Positions 1 through 9,558 of a stretch of 64,000 nt of DNA are shown here, one piece after another (the first letter of the stretch is position 1; the number at the start of each line of letters is the position of its first letter). The stretch is from positions 20,393,187 to 20,457,186 of the forward strand of contig JADWOT020000001.1 of assembly GCA_036345935.2 (NCBI GenBank), in the 5' to 3' direction. The notes below the pieces were generated by a model. It was not told the DNA's origin. It ran no database searches and worked only from the letters and a program-made list of their open reading frames with translations. A program made the position numbers and the translations under genes. The DNA is from Taenia hydatigena. Its lineage: Eukaryota; Platyhelminthes; Cestoda; Cyclophyllidea; Taeniidae.

Positions 1-2555
1 TGGGTTGAGGCGCAGCAGTTCAAGGAGGCGCTCCACGAATAGGTATCAGTTTTTACCCATTTTTGGCATTCTCTCTTCTCTCTCCACTTGCCTGCATAAG
101 TCAAATCAGGAGGAATGAATTGGGAAACCGTACAGACGGTGCATGCGCATGCCGCCTGCACAGCATAAGAAGCCATCTGCGGTTTACAATTACTGCATAC
201 TGTTTCCATTTCTTCCAGTAGGAGGCTTTCACTATCCAAGTGCAGGTCATCGGGGCGGTAGTCTGGGAGGAGGTAATCAATGGATTCTACATCGCCACCT
301 ACAAAGTCTGCGATGCATGCGAATCGCTGCATTAACAAGTGCATTATTATTTAGGACGAACTGCGGGAGTTGCGAACCCAGGTCAAGTAACGGGCTGTCC
401 CAGCGCAGGTACTACTTCATTCTATTGTCTTCTCATTAATTTCCCTTCACTTATTTGTCAATCTTGACTTGAATAAGCAGAGAAGAGAAATGGTGCTCAG
501 CTTTGCCAGCTGCAGTTGCATTATTTACTGGACTACTTTTCCACTTTTTCGTCTAAGCAATGTAGTGTCGTGGTGATTCTCTCGCGCCATTAGCCTTTTG
601 TTGACCTAACCAGTAATGAAGTTAAAAGAGTTTTAGTCAGAATATTCTCTTACTACATTACTTTATGCGACCATATGCAGGAGGAGTATCTAGGCCGCAA
701 GGGAACCAATTATACAATGCAGGATTGGGTCGACGATGCGGCAAGTTATCACTTTCATTTTTCTTATTTTCCTTCACAACTATAACTCCAAACGAATTGT
801 TGCTGGTCAAGACGAGGCAAGTGCATGCAAATTGACCCTGTCCGACAGCTTGTAGAACTGCTTTGCACAGACTGATAAGTTGAATTGGTTTTTAGGTGAG
901 AACTATGGAGGCTTTTTGGGTGCAAGCGTCTACCGTGGAGTTCAAGGCGAGTCAATTCAACCAAGTGGTAGGTTGTTTGGCCCCTTTGGGCTTCTCTCCC
1001 CATAGAGTACAGGTGGAGTGGAAAAAGTAGTGAGCAAAAGGATCTTAGCCAATTGTGATGCCGCCTGCACTGCTGTTCAGACAAAGCATCGAGATTCGGC
1101 TACACTCATCCCATAGTCGACGCTAAATCCTGGCACTTTTGACTTCTGCACTTTTTAGTTTGCCTTAATATTTGAATTTGGCGTCATTCTAGATCTCTCA
1201 CGCTGCACGTACCTCTATGTGACAGCATTTTGTTTGGTCTTTCACAATCCAGTGGTCAAATGCCCGAAAACCCCAATGCAGTCGTTGATTCTTTCTCTGC
1301 ATTGGTAGCATATCAAATAGCATGCTTTCGTATTGAGGTCTGCAGAAAGATGATGTTCGCTAAGTTGGATGCTGAATGTAGCGATTCGATCAGATCAGAG
1401 ACTTGTTAAGGTTAAATGAAGAGTCAATTCGTTAGAGTTAAATAGCCTTGCTATTTGATTTTGCCTATGCATTAGCGATGTTTTTTAAAGGGCAAATTCT
1501 GCATCCCACCTTTTTCTCCTCAAAACACATAGGCTACACCCAATAAATGGGGCAAAGACTTTGACTCGCCTATCCTTATGCATTTCGACTTGCGACCTAC
1601 GGTCAAGTGGCTGTAGAGTGCCTCTGTGACACCCCAGTGGCAAATTGCCGCCCATCGCTATCACCACACACAATGCTGCTTGATGAGTTGACCAAAGGCA
1701 AAACAGCACTGTCTTTCATTTAGCATTCGCAAATTGTGAATGTAACTGCAAATTTTAAGTGAACTCTTCGTGAAGGAGCGAAATGTGCACTTATTAAAAA
1801 TGCTCAATCCTTGACAACCTTATCTCTCTTATATTTGGCTAATGAAGGAGATGCGCAATAGCAACCCCATGCCTTTATTTAGGGATTGGCAGTGTGGTGA
1901 CCACGAGAGGAGGGCTATCAGGAGTTACTTGCAATTCCATTGTAATAATACCGTTGTAAAGATGGGCTAATGGGCGCTTCAAAAGGTGAGAGTCTTGCAA
2001 CTACAGGTTTTTACATACAACGGCATATTCCAAAATCAATCCAGACCTTGAATTAGTCGGACGGTTGGGAAGATCTCGAACGGTGTTAGCTGGCAAGATA
2101 ATGAGCTGATTCGTTCGCTTCAACATAATTGCGACCAGTCCCATCGCCTTTTATACCTTTCCATCTTTTAGCATCTTCCGCTGAGAAACAGTTTCTTTCT
2201 CTATCAGTCCAATTCCTTCCAGTTTAGCTTCGTCAAAACAGCACATTTTTTATATATCACTAGTATGATTTTCGCTCCTTTCACATCTGGTGGTTCGAGA
2301 CTCCCAGGAATTGATGCGCTTTATCAAAATGAACTGCATACACCAGCAGATGGCTGTTTTTTCTAAATTTCGTAAATATCTGGTGTTGAAGTGCACATTA
2401 AAAATGAATTTAAGACGTACCCTTTAACTTTACCTTCGATTGGAATTGCGCCATTCAAATTGTTGGGGCGAATTTATGTGACAACTCATTGACACCAAAT
2501 TCGCACCAAGTGCACTTTTACTGCTCTTAACACTCGATCAAAAGAAAACTCTTGC
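1..2555. other. No gene recognised
   Basis: I see no convincing exon, repeat or RNA gene here. Open frames are short (under about 110 codons) on both strands, have no recognisable motif and no partner elsewhere in the window. A+T-rich intergenic or intronic DNA is the simplest reading. Confidence 0.4.
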
Positions 2556-2587
2556 TTGTTTTACTCTTTTGCTTTGTCTTTCGTCCC

Positions 2588-3107
2588 GCCGACAAGGAAC
2601 GCTTTAACCAGGTCAAAGTTTACTACTGAGTCTGCCTACTTTATAAAGAGCAATTGTTTGGCGTCCATCGACGTGCTGAAACCTCATTCTCTGGCACAAA
2701 ACAGAACGCCCAATTCCACTGGCCGTGCATCTCCGTCTTACTTTACAACGCGTTTCCGAAGCAGCTGTTCAGTGCTGATTGGAGCATCCGTTAAAGCTCT
2801 TCGCCTTCTCGTTCAAAACACCACAGTGCGGACCTTTCACTGATCTACTTCGTGTTGACAGGTAGGCAGTTGGATGGGCGGCTGAGTGGGTCGGTAGGCA
2901 CGTGGAAGAGCATGGATTTGGCAAGACGGCTTTAAGTGGACACTAAAACACCAAAATCAGATTTTGGGTGAAAAGTAAAACCACCACGCACTAGAATGTG
3001 TTTCACCTCCTTTCCTTGCCGACAAGGAACGCTCTAACCAAATCAAAGTTTACGACTGAGGCTGCATACTTTATAAAGAGCAATTTTTTAGCGTCCATCA
3101 ACGTGCA
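2588..3107 (+). repeat. Short direct repeat, two units 430 bp apart
   Basis: About 90 bases at 2588-2677 recur at 3018-3107 at roughly 88% identity, both starting with ccgacaaggaacgct and containing tactttataaagagcaat. Flanks on both sides differ, so this is a short duplicated segment and not part of a longer tandem array. Its nature is unknown; it sits just before the first inverted-repeat arm. Confidence 0.65.
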
Positions 3108-3110
3108 GGC

Positions 3111-3440
3111 TTGTCATATCCTCCTCATTTCGACTCACACCCCACGTCAACATCGACAATAGCACACTCGCTAGCCTATCCGCTCCTATTGTACACCCTT
3201 CCAGTGACAGTGCATGTCTTAGATGAGAAATGCCTTCGTTATGCCAGAAAATTAGGCATCCTAGTTTATAAAGGTGCCTCTATCTCATCCGGTCGTTCTT
3301 CATCAGGCCTCACCAGGTCCAACTGCATTTCCTACCTCCTTTCTCTCTTAGCTGCTGCAGTAATTAGGAGAATGATGGTTAAGTCTGGCACTTGTCTAGC
3401 ATCAAACCTTTCCATTGCTGCCATTTATTTAATGACGTAA
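3111..3440 (+). pseudogene. Unidentified open frame, partner at 14509-14724
   Basis: This 109-codon frame has no family I recognise. It shares a stretch starting TLPVTV and containing YKGAS/HKGAS with the reverse-strand frame at 14509-14724. The two stay in the same frame for about 50 residues, then the 14.5 kb copy shifts frame. That is consistent with a once-coding segment that has decayed, but chance openness inside a repeat is also possible. No splice sites could be assigned with confidence. Confidence 0.3.
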
Positions 3441-4222
3441 AAGGGGGGAGATGAGACCGTCCACATGCTCACGCGGCCCTCTAGGCAGTCAGCAGACAGC
3501 AACTTTGAGCCCTGACAAATGGATTACAAAATTAAATATCTAGGCCACTTTCACTACTTCCCCTAAAAATGTTATTTCGTGGAACTCAAAAGCTCCATCT
3601 TCATCCTTTCCTCTCCCTCTACCATTGCACTCGCCTATCAATGTCCGCCGTAACCACCCACCGATGAAACCTCCCACCTGAGAGACTTCACTGCTGGTCA
3701 GCACTCACCAATGCTCAAATCGCTTAACATGATTAACTCCAAACTGGAAAATGAAAATTATGACGTCGAGATTCACCAGCGTTGAGGAACGTCCTTTTAG
3801 AAATGTGAATTTGCCTTGCATTCGGTTGAGTTTGTTCGCTGCTAGAGGTCGCCTGCGTGGGATAGCTAGATAAAGATTTGTGCGACGGAAGCATTCTAAT
3901 CGAGGTGAAGTAGCAGCAAGAATTTCCACACCTCCCTCATCCACGCCAAGATCAATTCACTTAATTGCTACACCACTTCCATTGCCTCGAATGCAGCGTG
4001 TAAGCCTCGTTCTAACTGAACCCGCAAAAGCGATGCCAATACCCACAGCTGCCATCCACATATTTAGCATGTAAAGAGGACACATCGCGTGTTCCACCTC
4101 CCCAAATTTCCTCCGGCTAGATGATAAGGATTTGCAGGACGCGAATAGCGTCAATTCCCCATCACCACACACACATCAATCATGATTTTACAAAAGCACC
4201 ACCAGACGATTCTCTCGCCTCG
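3163..4222 (+). repeat. Inverted repeat 1, left arm (block a)
   Basis: About 1.06 kb matches the reverse complement of 13653-14714 at roughly 90% identity. The left end is at cacactcgctagcctatcc; beyond it the sequences diverge. The partner is cut by the 100-N gap, so the true inner edge is unknown. The arm carries a decayed copy of the exon that is intact at 37838-38059 and, on the other strand, a small open frame (3111-3440). Block a also has a partial direct copy of its right-arm version at 37795-38120. Confidence 0.85.
3800..4056 (-). pseudogene. Decayed copy of exon E (intact at 37838-38059)
   Basis: Read on the minus strand, an AG acceptor (gcgggttcag) is followed by a frame containing HAAFEAMEVV, then a TAG, then LSELILAWMREVW. 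This aligns residue for residue with AAFQAPEVV and LSEWALGWMREVW of the intact copy at 37.8 kb. It has at least two in-frame stops. A different frame across the same DNA stays open for 79 codons (3705-3944), but that frame is not the one shared with the 37.8 kb copy, so I read it as spurious. Confidence 0.5.
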
Positions 4223-4566
4223 CCTCACACACTCCTTCACTCCAGCGTTCGCGTAGCAGAAGCCATGCCTCTACTTCCACACATCCACCGCATTCAATGG
4301 TGACATCGATGGCAAAGTCGACCTCTTGTCTGCCCTGCTAGGCGTCAAAGCAGTTGCGATGGCTAGAGGACACAAAAGCACAATAGTGAAGGCTTTGCAT
4401 CACAGTTTCCGACAACTGGCATTTGAATGCCCTACAAAGTGATTACTTCACATGGGAAGCCGATAATTGAGGTCGAGTGTCGCAGTGAGACAAAGCGCTT
4501 CTTTGCTTCTTTGCTCAAAATATTGCACGAATCAGCGAGCATCACCGAGTTTACAACACAAAGCAC

Positions 4567-4850
4567 GTGAGTCGTGTGAAGGCAGATGCACTTGAGAAAT
4601 CACGAGAAACAAGCAATACAGCATGCAACTTAGCAACGACTCCACAGACGAAGTGCTGATGCTGACACCAGATGGCATTGCAGAAGCATGGATTACAGCC
4701 TGTGCCATGCAACTCAAAATCCTCACTGATGGAGGCTGGACAAACAACAGACGAGGTGACGTAGAAGCACTGAGTAAAGTGCTGTTAAGTGCAGTGTTTC
4801 GGGATTTCAAAATAAGCTGCATTCAGTCTTTTCCATCATGCCATGATGAA
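4567..4850 (+). pseudogene. Exon D family, copy 1
   Basis: This module recurs at 21735-22003 and 43200-43345, and more distantly in both arms of inverted repeat 2. It begins with a frame reading SRVKADALEK (arms: SRVKRDAFEQ). After an apparent frameshift it continues LTPDGIAEAWITACAMQ and then GGWTNNRRGDVEALSKVLL. The frame is protein-like and retained among copies, but I cannot name a family. A copy of the TM exon follows about 150 bp downstream in the same orientation, an order repeated at 43.2-43.8 kb, so D and TM may be consecutive exons of one ancestral gene. Confidence 0.5.
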
Positions 4851-4978
4851 TCTCTACCCAGAAAATACTTTTAAATAGTATGGAAAGATGTTCAGTCCAT
4901 AAAAGCAGCGGGCTACATTTTCGAGCCTCAAGAGACACTTGAGTTGCTCGTCGCGCTACTTAAATTGGGGACAGTAGT

Positions 4979-5269
4979 ATGCTGCATTGGCATGTCAGTC
5001 AGGTGACACCACACACAGAGGACACAATCCACAGAGACCTCCTCACTAACTTGCATATCGGTCGTGCAGAAGAGTACGTCAAGACGACTCTCCTCCTCAT
5101 TGTCTCTGATCATCAATGCAGTTTTGGTCCGGATTTCTGCACTTCGAAGGATTGCCTTAAATTCACTTCTTGCATCCAGAGCAGTTTGCCGCCTTCTTTA
5201 ACACAACTACTCGCCTTAGGTGCTGGTTGTTCATTCTTCCTTCGGCACTTTACTCCCCATAATTATTAA
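4979..5269 (+). pseudogene. TM exon family, copy 1 (frameshifted)
   Basis: Starts with a frame reading MLHWHVSQVTPHT, as do the copies at 38.7 kb (minus) and 43.5 kb (plus). The later part matches the hydrophobic exon at DNA level but has shifted frame, so the membrane segment is lost. Compared with 43480-44215 this copy lacks about 475 bp: tgttcattcttcc joins directly to cggcactttactcc. Not expressed as an intact exon; family unidentified. Confidence 0.5.
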
Positions 5270-5339
5270 GCTGCGAGTAGCTATTTCGAAAAACAATCTT
5301 TCGAGGACAGCAGTCTCGCAATGCGATGGATTCCACGTG

Positions 5340-5535
5340 TAAGTTCGACACGAGCGTTTCTACCGGCAGTCCCTTCTGGCTGCTACACATTACAAAGGGC
5401 TAGAGCATTCAGAGAGCATTGTTTTGCATGTCCAAACGAGATCAAATACCTGCATTGCAATTAAAGGGAATGCCAAACTCTCGCGTTGCTTGAGTCTACT
5501 AATTCTACTTTCTTGGACCACTCAAAGCAGCTGAC
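5340..5535 (+). pseudogene. Exon H family, copy 1
   Basis: One frame reads VRHERFYRQS, then THYKGLEHSESIVLHVQ and AIKGNAKLSRCLSLL. The same frame occurs at 38806-38995 (plus) and 27876-28109 (minus), with a more diverged copy at about 36985-37080 (minus). The frame is kept although the DNA has diverged, which suggests descent from a coding exon. No family recognised. This copy overlaps the left arm of a local inverted repeat (5400-5872). Confidence 0.45.
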
Positions 5536-5872
5536 ACCGAATCAGCCTCACAGGCCTTCACTGCAATTGCCTGCGAGCTTCTCAATGTAGAGTAGGATCG
5601 GTCACAGTCCTTCCTTCTCCTCCTCCTCCTCTTCCTCCTCGCAGATAATTACCCATCACCAACTGATTAGTTTTATATCCCTGCAATCCCTGCTGCATCA
5701 CTTGCATCCACTCATCGTCTGGTAGTGATGGTGGTGGAATAAATAATGTGAATGGCATTTCGGAAGAAGAGAACTTGCAATCATAACAATGTAGCATAAG
5801 TTGTAACCTAGTAGCTTATCACAACAACACGATTTGCAAACATTTCTCGATTACGCTAATTCGGCAATGTCC
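5400..5872 (+). repeat. Local inverted repeat, left arm
   Basis: Matches the reverse complement of 7505-7941 across roughly 440-470 bases with small indels. Landmarks at the outer edges are ttcagagagcattg (left) and cgattacgctaattcggca (right). The arm carries exon H and, on the opposite strand, the small MLHC frame. It is nested inside inverted repeat 1. Confidence 0.8.
5582..5797 (-). pseudogene. Small duplicated open frame, 71 codons
   Basis: The frame begins MLHCYDCKFSSSEMPFTLF and continues with EWMQVMQQGLQGYKTN. Its partner at 7581-7739 reads MLYCSDCKL and EWMKVMQQGLQGYKTN, with the same ATG and a different C-terminus. About ten of 48 aligned residues differ, so selection on the protein is not proven. 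A Gly/Arg run here comes from a cctcct microsatellite (around 5618-5642). A possible small protein or exon; function unknown. Confidence 0.35.
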
Positions 5873-6123
5873 TTTAAGCCTCCCCTCCAGATTTTAGCTG
5901 ACGAGATGAAGGATTGCATTGCGGTAGATTCTACCTCTAGGTTTTGCTAGCATTGCCATGGAGGCTGTAGACGACTTAGTAAGTCACTTGGAAAGTGGGA
6001 TTAGCAAGGTAGAAATGAGGGCTTCGGGAGACACCTCGGTAAAGTGGGACACTACAGGGATTGTCTGCTCAAGTGTGTGAGTGCTGATGAAAAAGGTGAA
6101 TCAACTCTCACCTCTCAGCCTAG

Positions 6124-6241
6124 GTACAGTACCCCAGATCAAGAATCTGTGCAGTTGTCAAGTGGAATTGAGCGTCCACTGCGTCACACATATGTGACAC
6201 CAGAAAATAAATGCAAATTTTTCGTGTTCCACACATGGGAA
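6124..6241 (+). CDS. Candidate internal exon, unidentified
   Basis: A good acceptor (ctctcacctctcagcctag) precedes the exon and a consensus donor (GTAAGTAG) follows at 6242. Between them one frame is open throughout: YSTPDQESVQLSSG, then IERPLRHTYVTPEN, ending FVFHTWE. The 118-nt length leaves one base to join the preceding codon. A weakly similar stretch (HHTYVT) occurs near 32370-32410. I do not recognise the family, and flanking exons could not be assigned. Confidence 0.45.
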
Positions 6242-6757
6242 GTAAGTAGCCAACAAATTATGCAAGTAAAGTGTGTATTTGGTGTGTAGATAGATAAAGT
6301 GACTCAGAAGTAGGGGCTATGGGACGATGAAGCGAATAGGAGTGAAGGTCGACTAAGCATGGAAAGGAGACCCGTGAGACCTACTTCACACAAATGCCTA
6401 TTCCACCAACCAAAGTGATTCGCAAAATATTCGTCACTTGCTTTTATCCTACCCTTCCCAAACAGGCACCCATTCGCTGTGCAACAATGGAAAATAACGT
6501 CCATCCATTCGGCGTCATAGTGAGCTGCATTACGTTACACTTTATTTCGCGTTTGGAATAGCTCAAACATACAGCCATAAAGGATAGGGAAGAAGTCACT
6601 GACGATGAGAGGCAGTAAAAACGAGGAAAGGGAAAGCTGCATGAAATACCGCACTCTAAGTGTTGTTTATGGCTTGCGAAACAAGAGAAACACGGTTTGA
6701 TTTGTTGTCCTCCTTGCATCCTCATGGGTGGTCCAGCTGGAATGCACCTGCTAAGCG

Positions 6758-7222
6758 ATGGAATTCACGTGTGAAATCGTGCAACACTTTGCATCTCACC
6801 TCTCAGTCCTCACCTTCGAGAGGCTGCACCGTGTTGCTCAGCACATCGTGCGTCAGCCCACCTGCAGCAGTGTTGCTTGTTCTCAAGGTGTTTCCTTCTA
6901 TACAGCTGTAATCCTACGCACACCACCTGATCATATTGGTATCGAAATGGCACCAGGTGAAAATTACGATGCGCCCACCCGCTCGCCATCACGGCAGTGT
7001 GAAATGCCGCCCAAGAGGACATCTGCTCCCACATCACCCTACGTGCCAGTGGAGGAGGACAGTGGCGATTGTGAGACACCTGGCAAGCCTGCCATTGCAC
7101 AGCCAGAAGCAGCGTCAATACCAAATCCACACGATACACTGCAACGCATCAGAAAGCTGCGCAGCATTCTCCGAGTCGTCGCATGGCTGCATTCACTTCG
7201 GTTGAATGAAGACGCGCAGTGA
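6758..7222 (+). pseudogene. C-terminal-like exon family (C-tail), copy 1
   Basis: This 154-codon frame ends at a stop shared with the copies at 15306 and 39071. The retained part includes LSVLTFERL, VAQHIVRQ, DAPTRSPSRQCEMPPKRTS, SPYVPVEED and a basic end IRKLRSILR. Ser/Pro-rich then basic composition suggests a cytoplasmic tail, but the family is unknown. The frame is open in three copies with mainly single-residue changes, the best argument here for real coding ancestry. The nearest upstream TM-exon copy on this strand is at 4979. Confidence 0.5.
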
Positions 7223-7380
7223 GGACTAGTGGTGCAGTGAGGGCTGTTATCACCTCCAATCATTGGTGGAGGTGAATGGATGGTGGTAGGGCAGCTGTGT
7301 GGTGAGCTCAACTGCATCGAAACCCTTATCATTCCAAGCGGGGATATTGGAGTGAATTGCAAACAAAACACTGCTGAAAG
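6780..7380 (+). repeat. Block c, inverted partner of 15120-15760
   Basis: About 600 bases match the reverse complement of 15120-15760, covering the C-tail frame and the non-coding stretch after it (landmark tcattggtggaggtgaat). Part of the block also occurs at 39065-39440 and 22838-22973, in the orientation of the 15 kb copy. Confidence 0.8.
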
Positions 7381-7504
7381 AAGGCATACTAGAACAAGAA
7401 GTTGGATAATGGGACACCACACTCTGTCCCATTTCTTTATGCATAATCTGAAGGCGAGTGAGCGAAAACATTTACAATCTTGCGTCCCACTCCCACACAT
7501 GTGT

Positions 7505-7941
7505 TGGACAGTGCCGAATTAGCGTAATCGAGAAAAGTTTGCTAATTGTATTGTTATCATAAGCTATTGTGTTTCAATTTATGCTATATTGTTCGGATTG
7601 CAAGTTGTATCCTTCCGAAATGCGATTCACATTATTTATTCCACCACCATCACCACCAGACGAGGAGTGGATGAAGGTCATGCAGCAGGGATTGCAGGGT
7701 TATAAAACTAATCGGTTGGTGATGGAGGAAGGACTGTAATTGGTCTTACTCTACATTGGGATGCTCGCAGGCAATTGCAGTGAAGGCCTGTGAGGCTGAT
7801 TCGGTGCCAGCTGCTTTGAGTGGTCAAGAAAGAAGACTTAGTAGACTCAAGCAACGCGAGAGTGTGGCATTCCCTTTAATTGCAATGCAGATATTGGATC
7901 GCGTTTGGACATGCAAAACAATGCTCTCTGAAAGCTGTAGC
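7505..7941 (-). repeat. Local inverted repeat, right arm
   Basis: Reverse-complement partner of 5400-5872, 1.6 kb away. It contains the 52-codon small frame on the plus strand and the reverse strand of exon H. It joins directly at 7943 to a copy of the segment also found at 24477-24960. Confidence 0.8.
7581..7739 (+). pseudogene. Small duplicated open frame, 52 codons
   Basis: ATG-initiated frame MLYCSDCKLYPSEMRFTLF, then PPSPPDEEWMKVMQQGL and a stop at 7737. It aligns without gaps to the minus-strand frame at 5582-5797 over 48 codons. The CxxC near the start (CSDC) is kept as CYDC in the partner. Too little is shared for a functional call. Confidence 0.35.
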
Positions 7942-7942
7942 A

Positions 7943-8431
7943 GATGCACTAGATGTACGGTCATTTGACGAAAGCGGAAACAGCACTTGTTTGTTTGCAG
8001 GCTTCTCAACGAACCTGGAGGTTACGATGCCACAGGATCATTTCGTGATGCATTTGTGGAGTGATGATGGCATACTGAGTTTGGTAAAACCATTAAAATT
8101 CTTTCTTTTTTGATACACATTGCTTGCCAACGAAACCGCGATTTATCACAGCTTTTCCGTACAATGCGCTTGTGCTAATACGATTCTGCCTGCCAATGCT
8201 ATCCACATTGTCATCACTTGCCTTTTGCAAAGAAATTCACTTTCTCTTCGCAGCATGATTAAAATGAAATTGATGGACTAAGAACGTAATTGGATTTACG
8301 TAGGCATGGATGGAGGAGGCTAAGGATTTCGTGTTCTTTACATTCAACTATTTTGACTGTTGAACATGGCATGTTCCTTGATTCTGAAGTTGATTACGAC
8401 TGAAAGTTGATGGGCGGATCCATCAACACCT
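7943..8431 (+). repeat. Segment shared with both arms of inverted repeat 2
   Basis: This segment matches 24477-24960 directly and 33740-34205 in reverse. It carries exon G: acceptor acttgtttgtttgcag near 7990-8001, then GFSTNLEVTMPQDHFVM and LWSDDG, with a possible donor (ggtaaaac) after it. Similarity stops at ggatccatcaacac, about 100 bp before the Gypsy leader of copy 1. Confidence 0.75.
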
Positions 8432-8589
8432 CATCACCATCGCAAACGGCGACTGCATGACCAATCCTCCGTCTCAACAATATAAAACGTCATACCAAAT
8501 AAAAAGGAGAGATTCGTTAGGCAAACATTTTAATGCTTATGTTCTTTAAGTGTGCATTGTAGGCCAGAGGCGGGGCGACAATTTGAACC

Positions 8590-8601
8590 TGGTAGCGGAG
8601 C
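8590..8601 (+). promoter_or_regulatory. Candidate primer-binding site, initiator tRNA-Met
   Basis: The sequence tggtagcggagc matches 10 of 12 bases of the complement of the animal initiator tRNA-Met 3' end (TGGTAGCAGAGG). It starts 9 bases after gcgaca, a plausible LTR 3' end. The leader fragment at 44.4 kb has the same stretch with one more change. The 9-base spacer is longer than usual, so the LTR boundary is uncertain. Confidence 0.45.
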
Positions 8602-8685
8602 GGCGTGGCGACGCACAGGAGCGCGATTCATCCCCGTCCTGAACTCTCTTACAAGGTCCTGCTGTACTCTCTCTCTCTCATCCAT

Positions 8686-8691
8686 AATAAA
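8686..8691 (+). promoter_or_regulatory. AATAAA motif in the Gypsy leader
   Basis: A polyadenylation-type hexamer lies about 100 bases after the putative primer-binding site and is preserved in the leader fragment at 44.4 kb (cataataaagatgtcgaag on the minus strand). Between primer site and gag a working poly(A) signal would be unexpected, so it may be accidental, or the LTR boundary may lie further downstream than assumed. Confidence 0.25.
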
Positions 8692-8774
8692 GATGTCGAA
8701 GCGTGTTCAGACTTCCAATAACAAGGGCAAAAACAAGGAAGAGGAGGAATCTTCTTCCCCATTTCAAAGAAGGG

Positions 8775-9404
8775 ATGGATTTCGGGGATCAAATGGAAGC
8801 CGTGAGGTTTAACATCCACTTATACCCCCAGAGGCAGAGAATTCCGCTGATCCTGCACGCTCTTCCGCAAGAGCTTTTCGCAGCAGTGCTTGATGACGGG
8901 GTCTCACCTGACTCCGATCCTGACCAGTGCTGTGAGATCCTGGCTCAACTTGATATCGGCCAGAGAAAGGAGTCGCTAGCTAAGGACTTCTTTTACCGCG
9001 ATCAAAAACCAGGCGAATACGACGAGGAGTGCGCGGTGGTCCTGCAAATCCTCGCCAAACGGCCCTTCAGAGGCTGCCTACCTAACAAGGTAAAAAGTTG
9101 GGTGGCTGTTCAATTCAAAGCCAAGGTCCGACCACCGTCCATCACAGCCAAGCTCCAGACCATGAAGACCAACCATCTCAGCCAGTTGGTCGAGGCAGCG
9201 ACCAGGAAGCGTCATGAACTTCTCCTGACTTCGCCGTTCCATGTGTCCAACTGCCGTCCGAATTCTACACGTCCACGTTGGACTGCACTATTTTTTATTC
9301 TGCCTACCCTCCCATGGTTCGATCCCATTCATGCAAGTCACTGCCAAGCTAGAGGGACACCCCTGCAGTTTTTAACCTTGACTCAGGCGCAGACAAGGCA
9401 TTAG
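8775..9404 (+). pseudogene. gag: Gag-like protein of Gypsy copy 1
   Basis: The likely start is the ATG at 8775 (MDFGDQMEAVRFNIHLYP). The frame is open upstream too (from 8703), but that part is leader. About 150 residues are gag-like: a charged, helical segment with HALPQELFAAVLDDG, then QCCEILAQLDIGQRKE and HLSQLVEAATRKRHELL. No CCHC zinc knuckle is visible. After about 9240 the frame becomes unlike protein although open to 9404, so a frameshift probably lies there. Gag would form the virus-like particle of the element. Confidence 0.6.
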
Positions 9405-9508
9405 TGAATCCCCAAGCGTTCCCAGATCTCCGCACCAAGTTTCACACTGGTACCCCCTCTGCAAAACTTCTCTCAGCAGAAGGGAGAAAGATGAAGGTAA
9501 AAGGCTAG
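9371..9508 (+). pseudogene. Retropepsin (protease) fragment
   Basis: The frame reads FNLDSGADKALVNP, containing the DSGA active-site motif of retroviral-type aspartic proteases. It continues with SAEGRKMKVKG and then a premature TAG at 9506. The usual domain is about 100 residues; 45 codons remain in this frame. It lies between gag and reverse transcriptase as expected in Ty3/Gypsy. Confidence 0.65.
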
Positions 9509-9558
9509 ACGTCGCTAAGAGTGCCACTGGATAAGAAACCTGGACAGTCTAATTTATT

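Noticed and set aside
3705..3944. 79-codon minus frame MDEGGVEILAATS..., repeated at 13932-14171
   Set aside because: Open in two copies, but the third copy (37.9 kb) is protein-like only in another frame (exon E). The shared frame among all three is exon E, so this one is probably a shadow.
4532..4822. 96-codon minus frame, repeated at 21703-21993 and 43105-43323
   Set aside because: Antisense of exon D. The plus-strand reading (DGIAEAWITACAMQ) has better composition and keeps residues between copies.
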